A DNA stretch of 64,000 nt from Sindora glabra (taxonomy: Eukaryota; Streptophyta; Magnoliopsida; Fabales; Fabaceae). Positions 48,917 through 62,199 of this stretch are shown one piece after another. Made by a program: the position numbers and the translations under genes. Position 1 is the stretch's first letter. The number at the start of each line of letters is the position of its first letter. The notes beneath the pieces are model-generated. The model saw nothing but the letters and a program-made list of their open reading frames with translations. It was not told the origin of the DNA and searched no databases. Where the stretch lies: contig CM035227.1 of assembly GCA_020226215.1 (NCBI GenBank), positions 28,585,866 through 28,649,865 of the forward strand, given 5' to 3'.

Positions 48917-51415
48917 TAAGGGCAACACTACAATATATAAGCTAAATTAATGTATTCACATCCAAGACACATGGCAACTGTTGAAAGGAGTAAAATGTAG
49001 GAATGGCAAAACCTGAAACAGATGCTTGTTTCGTAGGTTTTGTCCTGATAGGACATGGATATAATAGAAATTTTTCATTTTATAGAATAAGGTGCAGTAT
49101 AAATTTTTAATTTGGAATAGATTTAGAATATGAAATAGTATTAATATAATTTATCTTGCGAAATTATATATATTTAATATTATAATTTTATCTATATAAG
49201 TGATACATGTGTATTTATATATGTAAATTTTTTTATTAATTTAACTATTTAAAATATTTTTAACAATTTTATTTTTAATTTGACTAGTATATGAAAATTA
49301 ATAAAAAAAAGAAGTAATTGCCCTAATTGTTGTAATTTGTTAACTAAATTATGTATATTTTTAGATTTATATGATGAGACTAGATTAAATATTATGTATT
49401 ATTTATGCTTAAATTTTAAATACATAAAATTTAAAAATTTTATTAAATTTTTCTTTTTTTTTTTAATTTTGTGGATTTCTTCATAGGATACTAGTGTTTT
49501 ATGAATTGTAAAGATAATGTCTTAACTTGCTTTATCTTGCGAGGTAGGGTAGATTCAAGACAAATAGTAGTGCAGTGTAAGGTGGGGCACTTTGAGGCAA
49601 TTATGTCCCCACTCCACCCCCTTATTGTTCCTAGTAAAATAATTAAAGTTTAAAGGCAAACAATGGAGAATTAGGCTTTTCTTATCAATTTTAAGATCCA
49701 ATTACCTATTAATTGGTCAAAATAATAATAATCTCATGCTTGTGTACTTTATATAACTAATTACTATTTAATAGACTAATAATAAAAAATAATAATAACA
49801 ATTAGAATATAAATTTTAATTTAATTTAAATAATGTAACATTTTGAATTAGTATTTATTACAATTTATCTTTTATTTATCATTGATTTGTTAATAATTAT
49901 TTAAATAAAATGTAAAATAAATTTAACAAAAAATTATTCATTATATAAATTAGTTAGAAATTTTTACATTATGAATAAATACATTTAAATTAAAAAATTC
50001 TATCAGATTATTCAAACTCTTTATTGCTAGGTTACATTTAATGACACTAAAAATAATCTAAAATTTATTTACTAAAAAAAACTAAAGTTTATTTATTTAT
50101 ATTTTTTGCATTAAATTTTTTATTGACATTTGATTAAAAGAAAATATACATAATACGAATTAAATTTTAGGTCATGATTAACTGCGAATGTAATTACACT
50201 TACTACTTGTATAACTCATTACACTATCACTTACTTCCAATTGAAAAATATCTAATTTAACACACTACCTAGTAATGATAAATGTTTCTATGGCAGTGCA
50301 TCCACTTTAATTTTTTTTTTCAAATTAACAGTACATTTGAAAAGGTTTAATTAACGAAAAATTAGTTTAAAAAAGAGTAGATTAGAAAATAATTTTTTAT
50401 ACATTATTTAGTCGCAAAAATTCAATTAGTTTTCAATATTTAATTTGTCTTGTTTTCTTAAAAAAAAAACTCTTATGTGTGAGATGGTTGAAAACATATA
50501 AAATATTGCATTAAAATATTATTATAGTGCAAAAATAAAAAAATGAAAAAATAAATTAGAGTAAATTTAAGTGAGAATAAAAATTTATTAGACATCAAAT
50601 TAATTGAAGAATAAAAGTAAGAGTAACAAATGATACAAACCCTATGTGGAATTATATTTGTAATTTATTGTAACCTAAAATTTTACTCATATTATATACA
50701 TTTTCTTCTTCATCAAATGTTAACAAACAATTTTATCAAAAAAAATTAATAAATAAAATTTAATTTCTCACTAAGCTTTAGATTTTTTTTAATATTACCA
50801 AGTGCATCTTTAGGAGTTTGGGTGATTTGATACAATTTTTTAATTTAAATTTATTTATTTATAATATAAAATTTTGTTAACTTATTACTTATAACATGTA
50901 TAGTGAATAATTTATGTTAGCATTATTTTAAATTTTATATTAAATAAAAAAATTAACAAATTAATGATAAATAAAAGATTAGTTGTAACATGTATTCCAA
51001 TACCTATTGATTTGAGATATGTTCAACGCGAAAGTATTAAATGGTAAATTTCTCCTACCATTACTATTTCTCAAAATTAGATGCAGATCCTTTGGGCTTG
51101 GAACTTAACTCGTTATTACCACTAAACTAACTAATTGTTAGCAACTTATTCAAAATATTACTTTATTTAAATTAGATTAATAATTCTATACTCATTGAAA
51201 GCCTATTAAATAACAATTAATTGTATAAATTACTCAAAGTACTATGCTATTATTATTTTGAGTAATTAATAGATAGCTAGATATTAAAATTGATAAGAAA
51301 AGTCTAATTCTTTATTATTTGCCTGTAAATCTTAATTTATTTTACTCCTTTCATTGCCATGTGTCTTGGGTATGTATACATTAATTTAACACAGGTATTG
51401 TAAATGACAAGTTAT
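48917..51415. mobile_element. 2.5-kb non-autonomous element with ~300-bp inverted arms
   Basis: The left arm (from about 48917, interrupted at 48997) and reversed right arm (from about 51415) share TAAATTAATGTAT, CCAAGACACATGGCAA, GAAAGGAGTAAAAT, CTTTTCTTATCAATTTTAA and CTATTAATT...CAAAATAATAATA. The arms add up to about 300 bp without the nested insertion. The centre (49860-51100) has no open frame. A tRNA-like stretch (reversed: TTTAGTGGTAATAACGAG) sits near 51110 just inside the right arm. Long arms suggest a MULE-type element; no target duplication could be fixed, so the exact ends are uncertain. Confidence 0.65.
48997..49632. mobile_element. 636-bp insertion in the left arm, 8-bp target duplication
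   Basis: The intact right arm reads GGAGTAAAATAAATTAAG where the left arm reads GGAGTAAAAT, then 636 bp, then AGTAAAATAATTAAAG. AGTAAAAT is thus duplicated at 48989-48996 and 49633-49640. The insertion ends (GTAGGAATGGCAA, and reversed AGGAACAATAAG) are only weakly inverted. An 8-bp duplication suggests hAT. Contains a GC-richer tail (49540-49625) without coding capacity. Confidence 0.8.
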
Positions 51416-54157
51416 AGGGGTAATATTTATATATAAAATAAAAATAAAAATATAAAAAAATTAAATACTTAAATAAAAATTTACTAAATTATGTTTAATT
51501 TATAGAGATATTTTGTATATTAATTTATTGAAAAAAGAACCTCTGATGTAATAAGTTACTTTGAGTATCTTATAATTTATAAGTTACAATCTCTTCAAAT
51601 TCTTTCTAAATTTATTTTTATTCTTTTTATTAATTTATAACCTGTACTTTTTATAACATAAACATAAATATTATTTTTTATAAATATAATTAATTTAATT
51701 TTAAACATAATTATATCCCAAATTTAAACTAAAAATATATAGTAATAAGTATGTAAATAAATATATGATGTCATAAAATATAAATAATTATATTTTAAAT
51801 AATTACAATTCTATTATAAATAATAATAAAATAAAAATTATATAAGTAAATGAATATATAAATTTATAAAATATAATTAGTTAAATATTAGATATTATAT
51901 TTTTATTTTAAAATTTTTAATTATATTAATATAATTTAATTTTTAAATAAATATAAAATATTTTAATTATATATTTATTTCTATTAATATGTCCTTTTAT
52001 ATTATTTTATAATTTTAATTAGTTTAATAATTAATTTTATGTAGAGGTGGTAAATGAATGAGTTATAATGAATATGAATTAGGTTAAAAGTGGATAAATC
52101 ATTGTTAATTCATTTATCTATTTAGAATCTAATATAAAATTTTAGATGAATAATGAGTTAACCTAATTCATTCATTTACTTATCAAATTATTATTATTTT
52201 ATATTTTATCATTTTTATTAACATTATTTTTAGTTTTTATTTATTAAATTATTAATTATTTCAAAAAATTATTTATTTGAATTATTTTAAATGTATATTT
52301 TTTTCATTTAATGAATATTTTATATTATGATAACAAAAATATATCTACTTAACATTTCACACGTTTAATGATTATTAATTTAATTAGTTTCCAAAATAAT
52401 AATAATTATTAAAACTGTAATTTGCTTAAGATGCAATTAATACTTGATGTGCGAGAGATATGGCTTTTGATGTGCTATTATTAAATTTAAAATTTAACAT
52501 AACATAAACATCATTTAATAAAATTGAGAATTTAGATAATTATTTATTATTAATAAATAAATAATTAATCAATATTTTCAAAATTTTATGATAAATAATT
52601 CCGTCCCCCTATTTTATCTTCTTTTTCTCTTTTCCTTTCGACCTCCTCTTTTTGCTTCCCTTTCTTCCTTTCTCCCTTAGATTAATTGATAATTAAGCTT
52701 TAGAATCAAAATTGTTTTGATTTTATAAAAATTAAAATAAAATTTTATATTTTAAGAGCACTAAATGCAGTGAATATAAATATTATTATCGGGATAAAAA
52801 ACATAATTAAGGAAAAAAATAATTACTAGCTGGGCTGTCAGTCTTCCTAAATGAATGTTGCTTCTATTTCTTTAAGTAAAATTGAGATAATCATCTTTTA
52901 ATTATATTAAATTTGTTTCATTAGGAAAACGTAAAGCAACATATATAATATAAATAAATAAAAGATTAGCAAAAACTTTAAATGCTATTAATATAATATA
53001 TCGATATATTATTAGATTTTAATATATATTAAATTTATTTTTTTAAAAAAAATTCATATAATATATTAATGAATAGATACATCAATACACTGGTATATTA
53101 TGTACCATAATTTTTTTAAAAAAAAATTCATATAATATATTAATTAAAAAAATGCAAAATGTAATATTGGGTAAAAATGAATAACATGTTACTACTCATG
53201 CAAGCTAAGACATGTATCCGGAAAAAAAAAATACTTGAAATTATTGCTGGTTTCGGATACCTGGTTGCATGTTTTAAGTTGTACTGTATTTGACAAATAA
53301 TTTTTCATTAATTTTTAACTGATTTGAATATTTTTAATTATATAATAAAATTAATCAATTAATTTGAATATTTGATAAATGATTATTTTAATCCACTTAT
53401 TAGCTCTCAACGAACCATTTTAAAAGAGTTAAAAAAGTATCTTTTAAAACAAATTATTTTTGCATTTAATATAGTAAAAGATATTTGTGCTCATAATTAT
53501 ACAATTTTTTAGCTACTATCCTTAAAAATTTTAAAAATAATTTTGAGATTATTTTTAAGTTTTAATAGTAAAAATAGTAAATTATATGAATTTTAATACA
53601 AACAATTGGACTTGATTTTATTTTTTTATAAAATAAATTGATATCTTTACATATATAAAAATATTATAATATTTTATTTTAAGTAATTAATTTTAGAAAT
53701 GTTTAAATTATATTAAAATTTTGAAAATATATTATTATAATATTTTTTATTTTACAATATTAGTTTGTATAATACACAAGTCTACTTCTTATAAATATAA
53801 ATCGATAAATAATTATCTATGAATTGATCCAATATAACCCTTATTTCAATTGGTATAATTCGACCCATATTTATTTAAAATTGAAATGGATAGATATAGA
53901 TAAGTCAAAATAAGAATGAATATGGATAGACAAATGAATATGAATCAGGATTGTCATGTTTAATTTTATGAAATACTTTTTATAATATACAATTAGTTAA
54001 CTAATCAATTATCAACTAACTTATCAGTTACTTGTATAAAATAAAGTCAAAACCTAATGTCTTCTACTAAAGTTAATAAATACCAATGACACTTAGTGAA
54101 TCCTAAGTTGTCGTAAGCAATTTTACTTAAATTTATGATAGTAATATATATCATTAA

Positions 54158-54158
<1 letters not shown>
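51416..54158. other. AT-rich intergenic DNA, dispersed repeat relics
   Basis: 51480-52040 is related to 16340-16960. A pyrimidine-rich stretch at 52600-52680 and short direct repeats TTCATATAATATATTAAT (about 53055 and 53130) are visible. No gene was recognised. Confidence 0.45.
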
Positions 54159-54194
<36 letters not shown>

Positions 54195-54216
54195 ATATAT
54201 ATGTGTGTGTGTGTGT
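54159..54216. repeat. Compound (GT)n-(ATGT)n-(GT)n microsatellite
   Basis: 58 bp changing from GT to GTAT and back to GT units. Confidence 0.93.
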
Positions 54217-54379
54217 AAAAAGTATTTTATTTGTGAGGGCAATTGCCCCTGCAATATTGTATATTGATCCTACCCTATATTGTAGTCTTGCCCTGATTAT
54301 AATCAAACTTTTGTTGATAATAAAATAAGGTGAGAACAAATAGAAATCTAATTATATACACATTAAAAAGTACTAGCTT

Positions 54380-54555
54380 GACTAACGATCATTGGTCCAA
54401 GTGGAAAGAATTTGGCACCCCTTAAGCAAAGTCTTGGGTTTGAGCTTTGTGAATGGAGCAGATGACGTTGGGAGAGCTCCCCTCATATTAGGTCTGCTCA
54501 GATTAGTCAATAGCCCAATGAGGCTTGCTGGATACCGGATGGTTAGACCAAAAAA
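54380..54555 (+). mobile_element. tRNA-derived SINE with poly-A tail and 15-bp target duplication
   Basis: About 176 bp. Near the start an A-box-like TTGGTCCAAGTGGAAAG is followed ~40 bp later by a B-box-like GGGTTTGAGCTTTG, the internal RNA polymerase III promoter of tRNA-type SINEs. The body ends GGATGGTTAGACC plus an A run. Perfect 15-bp direct repeats AAAAAGTACTAGCTT flank it (54365-54379 and 54556-54570), the long variable duplication made by LINE machinery. The open frames through it are chance. GC-rich relative to its surroundings, and recent judging from the intact duplication. Confidence 0.9.
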
Positions 54556-54570
54556 AAAAAGTACTAGCTT

Positions 54571-56921
54571 CATATTACATATTAGGAATATCTTTATAAT
54601 TTAGTTTACTCAACACATGAATTAATTGTACTTTAGATTTTCAATTTAACTTTGTAAAATGGATATCATTGATTTATTGAAATGTTGCATCATCTTTGTA
54701 ATTGGAATGTAATTAATTAAAAACAAAATCAGGAAATAAGAAAAATTGTGTGAGAAGATAAGATGATGTGCTTGTAGGAAGATAAATAAAGAAAAGACAA
54801 ATAAAAAAAATAAAAGAAGAAAAATACATAAAACTTAGATCTTTTAAAAATCTGACACCATGGCAACTCAAATGTGAAGTATTCGATAGATATTTGCGAG
54901 TATTGATTGAAACTTATATACACTCAAAATTTTCATGCATCTCATTTATTATTATAAAAAAAATTTATTTACTCTTAAAAAAGTCCAAAAATATATATTA
55001 CATATTTAGTTATCATGACATTTTTATTCAATTAAAAAATAATATAATTTAACTTAAAATTATGATTAAATCTCTTGAATGTCATCAATTATTTTTTTAA
55101 TTATTAATAATAAAATATCTATCACAAATATAATAATTTTAAGATTTAAATATTAAATAATTATATTATAAAAATTTATGAAATTGAAGAAAATATTGTG
55201 TTATATTTTATTATATATATAGCATACATTAAAAAGTTTTAGTTTATGTTTTATAAGTTTGAAAAATATAATAAATTAAATTAAATAAAATCAATTTTTT
55301 AAAAAAATAGTTCAAATTGAATTAATATCTAACAGAGCAAAAATTATCAAATTTAATTATTAAAATACTAAGTTTCACTTTTTATTTGTTATAGTGATAT
55401 TCCTTATAAATTCATTTAAATTAATGCAATGAATGAGTGATTATTTTTTAATAATTTTTGTTATTTTATAAAATGATTAAAATTGAATTATTGCTTAAAA
55501 ATGAACTACTCAATATATATTTGGGAGAATGCTATCTATAATTTATATAGATTCACAAATTTCTAATATTTCATATATTTTTACCCAGAAATTATTTGGA
55601 TTTTCCCTAAGTATATATATATATCATTAAGTTATCATGACTTAATTTTATTTATTCAAAAATATTACAAATTAAATAAAAATTACATTTAAATCTTTTT
55701 TATGTTACTGATTTGTTAAATTATTATGATTAACATTAAATTACTATTCATGAAGTTAATAATTATCTCATTTAATTTTTAAACAATTATATTTGTGTGG
55801 TAAATAATTATTTAGTTTAAAAAGATTATATAACATAGGTTAAATTCTCTTATACTTAATTTTATTAATTTTAGAAATAAAATAAATTAAATAAAAATAT
55901 AAATAACATTTTTAACGTTGTCAATTGGTTTCTTAAAACTAGAAACATTCAATTATAATAATAAGATCACAATAATTTTCGCATTTAATCATTAAATGTA
56001 ATAAACTAAATAGAAATATTACTAATTTTTTAATACTTACATTAAGTTTTGTGAAATGTTAGGAAAAGCTTGACTTTTTAAGAAGTTATATATTTCTATT
56101 ATTGAATTATATTAATATATTAAAATTTATATTTTTAATTTTAATTCAATTATTCAAAACAAATGATTAATGAGTAAATAGATCATCAAATTAACATTGG
56201 ATGTCAAAAAATCAAATATATATATATAACAGATGCTTGTGAAAATATCATTATGTCTATTTCATAAATTTAATTTTAATAATTTATTAATTACATATTA
56301 GTATGAAAGAATTGTACTAATTATTAATTATTATTATCAACATAATTTTAGTTGTTTAGTTTGATCTAGATAGGAAGGAACAGTAGAATGATTACGTTTG
56401 ATTTTCAAATCCGATAATTATAATTTTAATGAATAATATATTTATATATTTATTTTATAAAATAATATATTTATTTTTTAATAATTACCTTTATATTTTT
56501 AAAATTCATGAGTTTTTAAATAGAAAATAAAAATTATAATAAATACAATTTTATAATATTTTTATTCCATATTTTATATAAGTTTTTTATAAATATGTTT
56601 ATTTTCAATAAGATAAAAAAAATTTATTATAATTACATATTTATAATTTTAAAATTATTATTATCACAATTTTAATTAGAAAATGAGAATTATTATAAAT
56701 AAAAATTTGGTGATATTTTTATTCCAAATTTTCTAAAAGTGCTATTATAAATATTTTTTATTTTATATATGATAAAAATCATTTTTTAATAACCACATAT
56801 GTTTTTATAAAGTCATATAATTCAAGGAGTTTAGTATTACAACATTTTTTATTAGAAGTTGAGATTTATAATAATGTAAATTTGATAATATTTGTATGGG
56901 AAGCTATGCTTTATCTACTAG
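54571..56921. other. AT-rich DNA with Helitron-type internal units
   Basis: From about 54960 the sequence carries units like those of the 31364-43429 block (AATAAATTAAATAAAAATAT, AAATATTACTAATTTTTTAA), in the same orientation, implying another decayed minus-strand member. Clear ends are lacking. A CTAGT preceded by AAGCTATGCTT at 56904-56922 could be a plus-strand Helitron 3' end but is weak. No gene seen. Confidence 0.35.
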
Positions 56922-57972
56922 TAATTTCCATTTAATTTATTTGTATTTTCAAATATTATAATTTATCTTATTGTATTTTCTAAAATTAAAATTATGCCTA
57001 CTTAAATTTTTTATCTAATTTTTTTATAGAAAACTTCATAATAAGTGAGTTAAATAAAATTGAATGAAATCGCATATAGATAAAATGTAATTTTTTATGT
57101 TTATATAAATTGATGTTAATAATTCTTAATAAAAATTAAAATATTATTGTCTCCTTATTTTTATAATACACCTTAAATGAGAAATAAAATCTATTACCAA
57201 GCATGGCATGGATAAAATAAAAATTAATCAAAACTCTCAATTTTTGTAAATAAAACTTTTATATATTTTATTTTTTATAATTTTGTAAAGTATGTAACAA
57301 TAACATATAATTTATGGATTTAAATTAAGGTGAAAAAGCTATTATATATTTTTTATCCACAATTAAGAATTCTAAATATCAATTTATATAAATATGAAAA
57401 AGTTAAAATTAATTCCCATATAATTTCATCCAAGTTCACTTAATTTCATTAGTTTTCATTTAATTTATTTGTATTTTCGAACATTATAATTTGTTTTCTT
57501 ATACTTTTTATAATTAACACTATACCCATTAAAATTTTTTATCTATTTTTTATGAAAAAAAACTTTATAATAAGTGAGTTAAGTAAATTGAATGAAATCA
57601 AATGTGGGTAAAATGTAATTTTTCTATATTTATATAAATTGATGTTGATAATTCTCAATAAAAATTAAAATACTATTATCTTCTTATTTTTATAATACAC
57701 ATTAAACAAGAAATAAAATTTATTACCAAGCATGGCATGGATAAATAAAAATTAATCAAAACTCTTAACTTTTGTAAATAAATAATTCATATATTTTATT
57801 TTTGATAATTTTGTAAAACATATAGCAATAATATGTGATTTACAGATCTATATTAAGGTGACATGGCTAATATATATTTTTTATCTATAATTAACAATTC
57901 TAAACATCAATTTATATAAATATGAAAAAATTATAATTTATTCCAATATGATTTCATCCAAGTTCATTAATT
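56922..57972. repeat. Tandem duplication of a 528-bp AT-rich unit
   Basis: ATTTAATTTATTTGTATTTT occurs at 56930 and 57458. The two copies stay collinear through TATTACCAAGCATGGCATGG (about 57194 and 57721) to ATTTCATCCAAGTTCA (about 57423 and 57950). Differences are scattered substitutions and few indels. Non-coding. Confidence 0.88.
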
Positions 57973-60223
57973 CACTTATTATAGAATATTTTGATAAAAA
58001 TTAAATGAAAATATATTTAGTGAGTAAATTATTGGCATTCAAAAGCATAAATGGGCAAGTTGTAAGACCTAAAAATATAAGTAGATTGAGTAAAAATTAG
58101 TATAACTATAAGTGAGTAAAGTGTAATTCTTTTTATTTGTATTCATATTATATTATACAGAATTAAATAATTATTTGTTAATTCATTTATTTAAAAATAA
58201 TTGGAGAAAATAATATTCTTTATATCAAAGAAAATAATTATATCAATTAATTGAAGAGAATAATTAAAAAATATTTATTAAGAGAGAAGAGAAGTAAAAA
58301 TAAAGTAAAAATAATATATATGTAAAAAATGATATTTAAATTTGATTTTCAAATTTTTTATATTAATTAAATTAATATTTATAAATTTATTTCACTATCT
58401 TATATTTATAACCGTTGACTTATATTGGAAATATAATTTAGGATTTCATTTTTAATATATATAGCATTGCTATAAATAAAGAAGCTTCACAAGGTTTGTT
58501 TGGATATATTTTCATTTTTTTTCAAAAATTGAATTTAAAAATTATTTTTCTCAAAAATCAATTTTAAATTTAAAGAAAATAAAAAAGCAAAGGGTGTTTG
58601 GATAAGTAAATAAGAAAATATTTTATTTAATATAAAATTAGGATCTAAAATAAAAAAATAAGTTAAGAAAATATCAAAAATTTATTTCTATTTTTTTTAA
58701 GTTATTTATTTAGAGTTATAATTTTTTAAAAATAGTTTGTAAAATGGGAACTTCTATTTAAAAAATAGAAAATTATTCTTAAAAATAGTAAACAAATAAA
58801 CTTATATCTTTTTTTAAAACTTTTCCATGTGAAATAATATTTGGATAAGTGTAACCATTAATTTGACATTTATTTCATCTTAAAAAAAAAACTCTACCAA
58901 TTTCCTCCCAAAAAAATATATCTACATATTTATCAAGTATTATTTTAAAAATTTTCTACCTAAAATAAAAATAGTTCCCTCTCAAAATGAAAACATTTAC
59001 TTCTAAAAAAAATCAAAATAATTAGAGCATTTAATGGAATAACAACTTCATATTTTTTATTTGTAATTTTCAATATACATTTATGTAAGTCTTGATTGAC
59101 ATAATAGGTTGGAAGCATTAATTCCCTATATTGTACGATAAATCTTCTCCAAAAGGGTTGGCATATATAATGCACCTTAGATATTAAAAAAAGATACTAA
59201 TTGAATGGAATATTAGTTTGTCAAATATTTTTATATTTTATTATAATAATTTATTTTTTTAAGTTTAATATATTATAATTATTTAATTATTAACTATTAA
59301 TATATTTAAAAATTATTTAAATCAATTTTTAATTAATTTTTTTTATCTTTTTTATATAAGTAAAAAATTTTGTAATCCACTAATAAATCATAATTTTATT
59401 ATAAGCCAATCAATACAAGTAATTTGAAGTTAAATAATGAAATTTATTTTTAAATTGAAAAATAAAATTTATTTTTATTATAATTAGATTATATAGTTAC
59501 ATACAAATTTTTTTATTTCACACAAAAGTAGAAGTCTAATTTTTTTATTTTTTTAATTAGAGAATTCTTTACTTTTTTTTAATTGATGATAAAACACTCA
59601 TGCCTTCACCAAGTCACATTATGCAATTTGTTTTGTTAAAATATGTTATTAAAATATTAAACAAAAATATTTAATTTATTGCAAATAATTTTTAAAATAT
59701 ATTAAAATCTTACATCAATAATATCCATTAAGATATAGGCTAAAATAGGTATATATCTATAATATGTTTTTATCAAAAGGTTTTTGACTTTGAAATATAA
59801 TTAACTTAAGTCTAAAATATTTTACTAAAACAATTAACTTGACAGATTTTTTAATTATTAAGTACCATTACTTTTTATTAAGGTAAGGTAAAAAATTCTA
59901 TTCACTTGTTTATAATCATAAAATTCTTAAAGTATATATTCTATTTGTTATAAATTTTCTAATATAATTATAAAACTGTAGGCAATTTGGTTTATACAAA
60001 TTTTGCAAGTTTTTAGTATAACTTTTGATAATATTTTACACAAAATGGAGTAGAATTTTAGTATATCAATGTTATGAATGTTTTTATTTAATCCATCAAT
60101 TGTGGATATAATAGGTCATATGCCATGAAAAAATCACATAAGATGAATTGATTCTTCAATTGCATATTTTATAAATGGTTTAGATTTGGTGTAAAAATTA
60201 AGATTTATATTTATTTATTGTGC

Positions 60224-60226
<3 letters not shown>
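57973..60226. other. AT-rich intergenic DNA, nothing firmly recognised
   Basis: 58490-58830 has GTTTGTTTGGATA and a similar GTGTTTGGATAAG, the kind of words found at MITE ends, but no paired terminus. The minus-strand 71-codon frame at 58960-59175 has no recognisable features. Confidence 0.4.

Positions 60227-60290
<64 letters not shown>
60227..60290. repeat. (TAA)n microsatellite, about 21 units
   Basis: 64 bp of perfect trinucleotide repeat. Confidence 0.95.
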
Positions 60291-60869
60291 CACTAAAACT
60301 TTTCCACCTGCAAAGAAACCTCTTGATGTATTGGTAAATTTAAATTCTTACTAAAGATAAAAATATCTATTGTATTGAAGTTTTAAGCATTTTATCCGAT
60401 GAAATTGTATCATTTAATTTATCCATTTAAAAAAAACCTTAATGTAAAATACAATTTGAATGATGGTTGACATTGTGATGTTAGTATTATAGTATTAATA
60501 GATAGTATAGAGTTTTTGAAAAGCATTTAAATTTATTTATAACTCTTTGTACAACTTACGATATACTCTTAATTTTTGAAAGAGGCAAAGATTGCATGAC
60601 AAAATATAATTACTTATGTCAATATAAGAGATCTATCTATTTGGCAAACGAAGAAAATCTACTCGACCAATATAGTTACTAATGTCTTCATGCAGAAATA
60701 GTTTTAACATGTAATAAAGCTTTCATTATAGAATATTTATACATATGTGCATTTTTTGGTTTTCTAATTGTCATTTTTTAACTAAACATATTGTATTAGT
60801 TTGTAGTTTCTTAATTATACATATTTAAACTTACACATTTATAAAAAAAAATTTGGCCATATACACAAT

Positions 60870-60915
60870 TATAATTGATAAAGGAATTTTATGCATTGCA
60901 TGAAAGTTTAACTAG
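60870..60915 (+). mobile_element. Plus-strand Helitron 3' terminus
   Basis: TTTTATGCATTGCATGAAAG forms a short hairpin around ATGCATTGCAT, followed by TTTAA and CTAG at 60912-60915 with a host T next. It is the AT-shifted version of the CCGTGCATTGCACGG...CTAGT ends of plant Helitrons. The matching 5' TC end upstream was not identified, so the element's extent is unknown. Confidence 0.6.
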
Positions 60916-61009
60916 TTTGTACAGATTTTTATGCCCAAAAATGGAGAGAAATGGACCGAAAAAGCACTGCCACGTATTTAGATATAGATGAAGTGGTTGC
61001 TAAAAATAT

Positions 61010-61015
<6 letters not shown>

Positions 61016-61053
<38 letters not shown>
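61016..61053. repeat. (AT)19 microsatellite, copy 1 only
   Basis: 38 bp of AT; the corresponding site in copy 2 (about 62690) has only a short TTATATAT. Confidence 0.93.
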
Positions 61054-61057
<4 letters not shown>

Positions 61058-61292
61058 ATTGTTTGGCATAATTATAAATAAAAAAATTAAATTAAATTAA
61101 AAATTATTAAATAGTTTGGAGTCGAGTTCACGAGATCAGGACCTTGGAAGGTAATAAACATTTGTTATATAAATAATAATTGCAATAACATACATATAAC
61201 AGATATTTATGTGACAAAATCTTAATAATAAGGACTTGTTTAATATATTATATAATATAGTATAAAGACTATTGAATAATATAATAAAATAT

Positions 61293-62199
61293 GAGGAGGG
61301 ATCCATTAATACCGGTGTAAGTCGAAATAACTTACATCAAATTTGGTCCGTCAATCCCATTAAAATTTAAAGAATAAGATTAATTTACTTTAAATTATTT
61401 TTTATGCCACATCTAATTTGCTCTTTTTCTCACACAATTAATGAAAATTCCTGAATTATAAAGATATTTCAATTTTAATTCAATATTTGATTTACCAAAA
61501 TAGATTAAAAAATGCATAGCGAGGTGTTTACGAAATTAAAAAGGAATTGATTACCTTATTTACAATAATCCATAACTAATAATATATATCGTATTCAATA
61601 CGATATCATATTTAATATGCTGCAGATTACATGAGGTGTTAAAAATTGAATTTTTATATTAAATATGATATATATTATTAATTATAGATTATTGTGAATA
61701 AGGTAATCAATTCCTTTTTTAATTTCATAGACACCTCCTTATGCATTTTTTAATCTATTTTGTAAAAGAAAATATTGAATAAAAATTGAAATATCTTTAT
61801 AATTCAGGAATTTTTATTTAATATATTAATTGCGTGGGAGAGAAAGAGCAGATTACATGCGGCATAAAAAATTAAATTTATATATTAATACAATATATGT
61901 TATTAATTATGGATTATTGTAAATAAGGTAACCAATTCCTTTTTTAATTTCGTAGACACCTCCCCATGCATTTTTTATCTATTTTTATAAAGAAAATATT
62001 GAATTAAAATTAAAATATCTTTATGATTCAAAAATTTTTATTTAATGCATTAATTGCGTGAAAGAGAGAGAGCAAATTATATGTGGCATAAAAATAATTT
62101 AAAGTAAATTAATCTTATTCTTTAAATTTTAATAAAATTGACAGACTAGATTTAATGTAAGTGATTTCGACTTACACCGATGTCAATAGATCCCTCTTC
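61293..62199. mobile_element. 907-bp foldback element, long inverted arms (copy 1)
   Basis: The left end GAGGAGGGATCCATTAATAC and the reversed right end GAAGAGGGATCTATTGACAT start arms of about 300 bp. Both contain GGTGTAAGTCGAAAT, AAGAATAAGATTAATTTACT and ACCTTATTTACAATAATCCA. The right arm is partly duplicated: GATTACATG at 61625, 61851 and a weaker match at about 62074 mark ~225-bp direct repeats. Transcribed through, it would fold into a long hairpin. No coding capacity. A possible ATAT target duplication is too short to be decisive. Confidence 0.85.

Noticed and set aside
51020..51135. tRNA gene or SINE on the minus strand (TTTAGTGGTAATAACGAG, GTTAAGTTCCAAGCC)
   Set aside because: Only loose A- and B-box resemblance, no cloverleaf, no A tail or target duplication.
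54392..54604. 70-codon frame and its minus-strand partner
   Set aside because: They read through the tRNA-derived SINE; no protein family resemblance.
56904..56922. Helitron 3' end (AAGCTATGCTT then CTAGT)
   Set aside because: Four-bp stem only, and the neighbouring repeat units have the opposite orientation.
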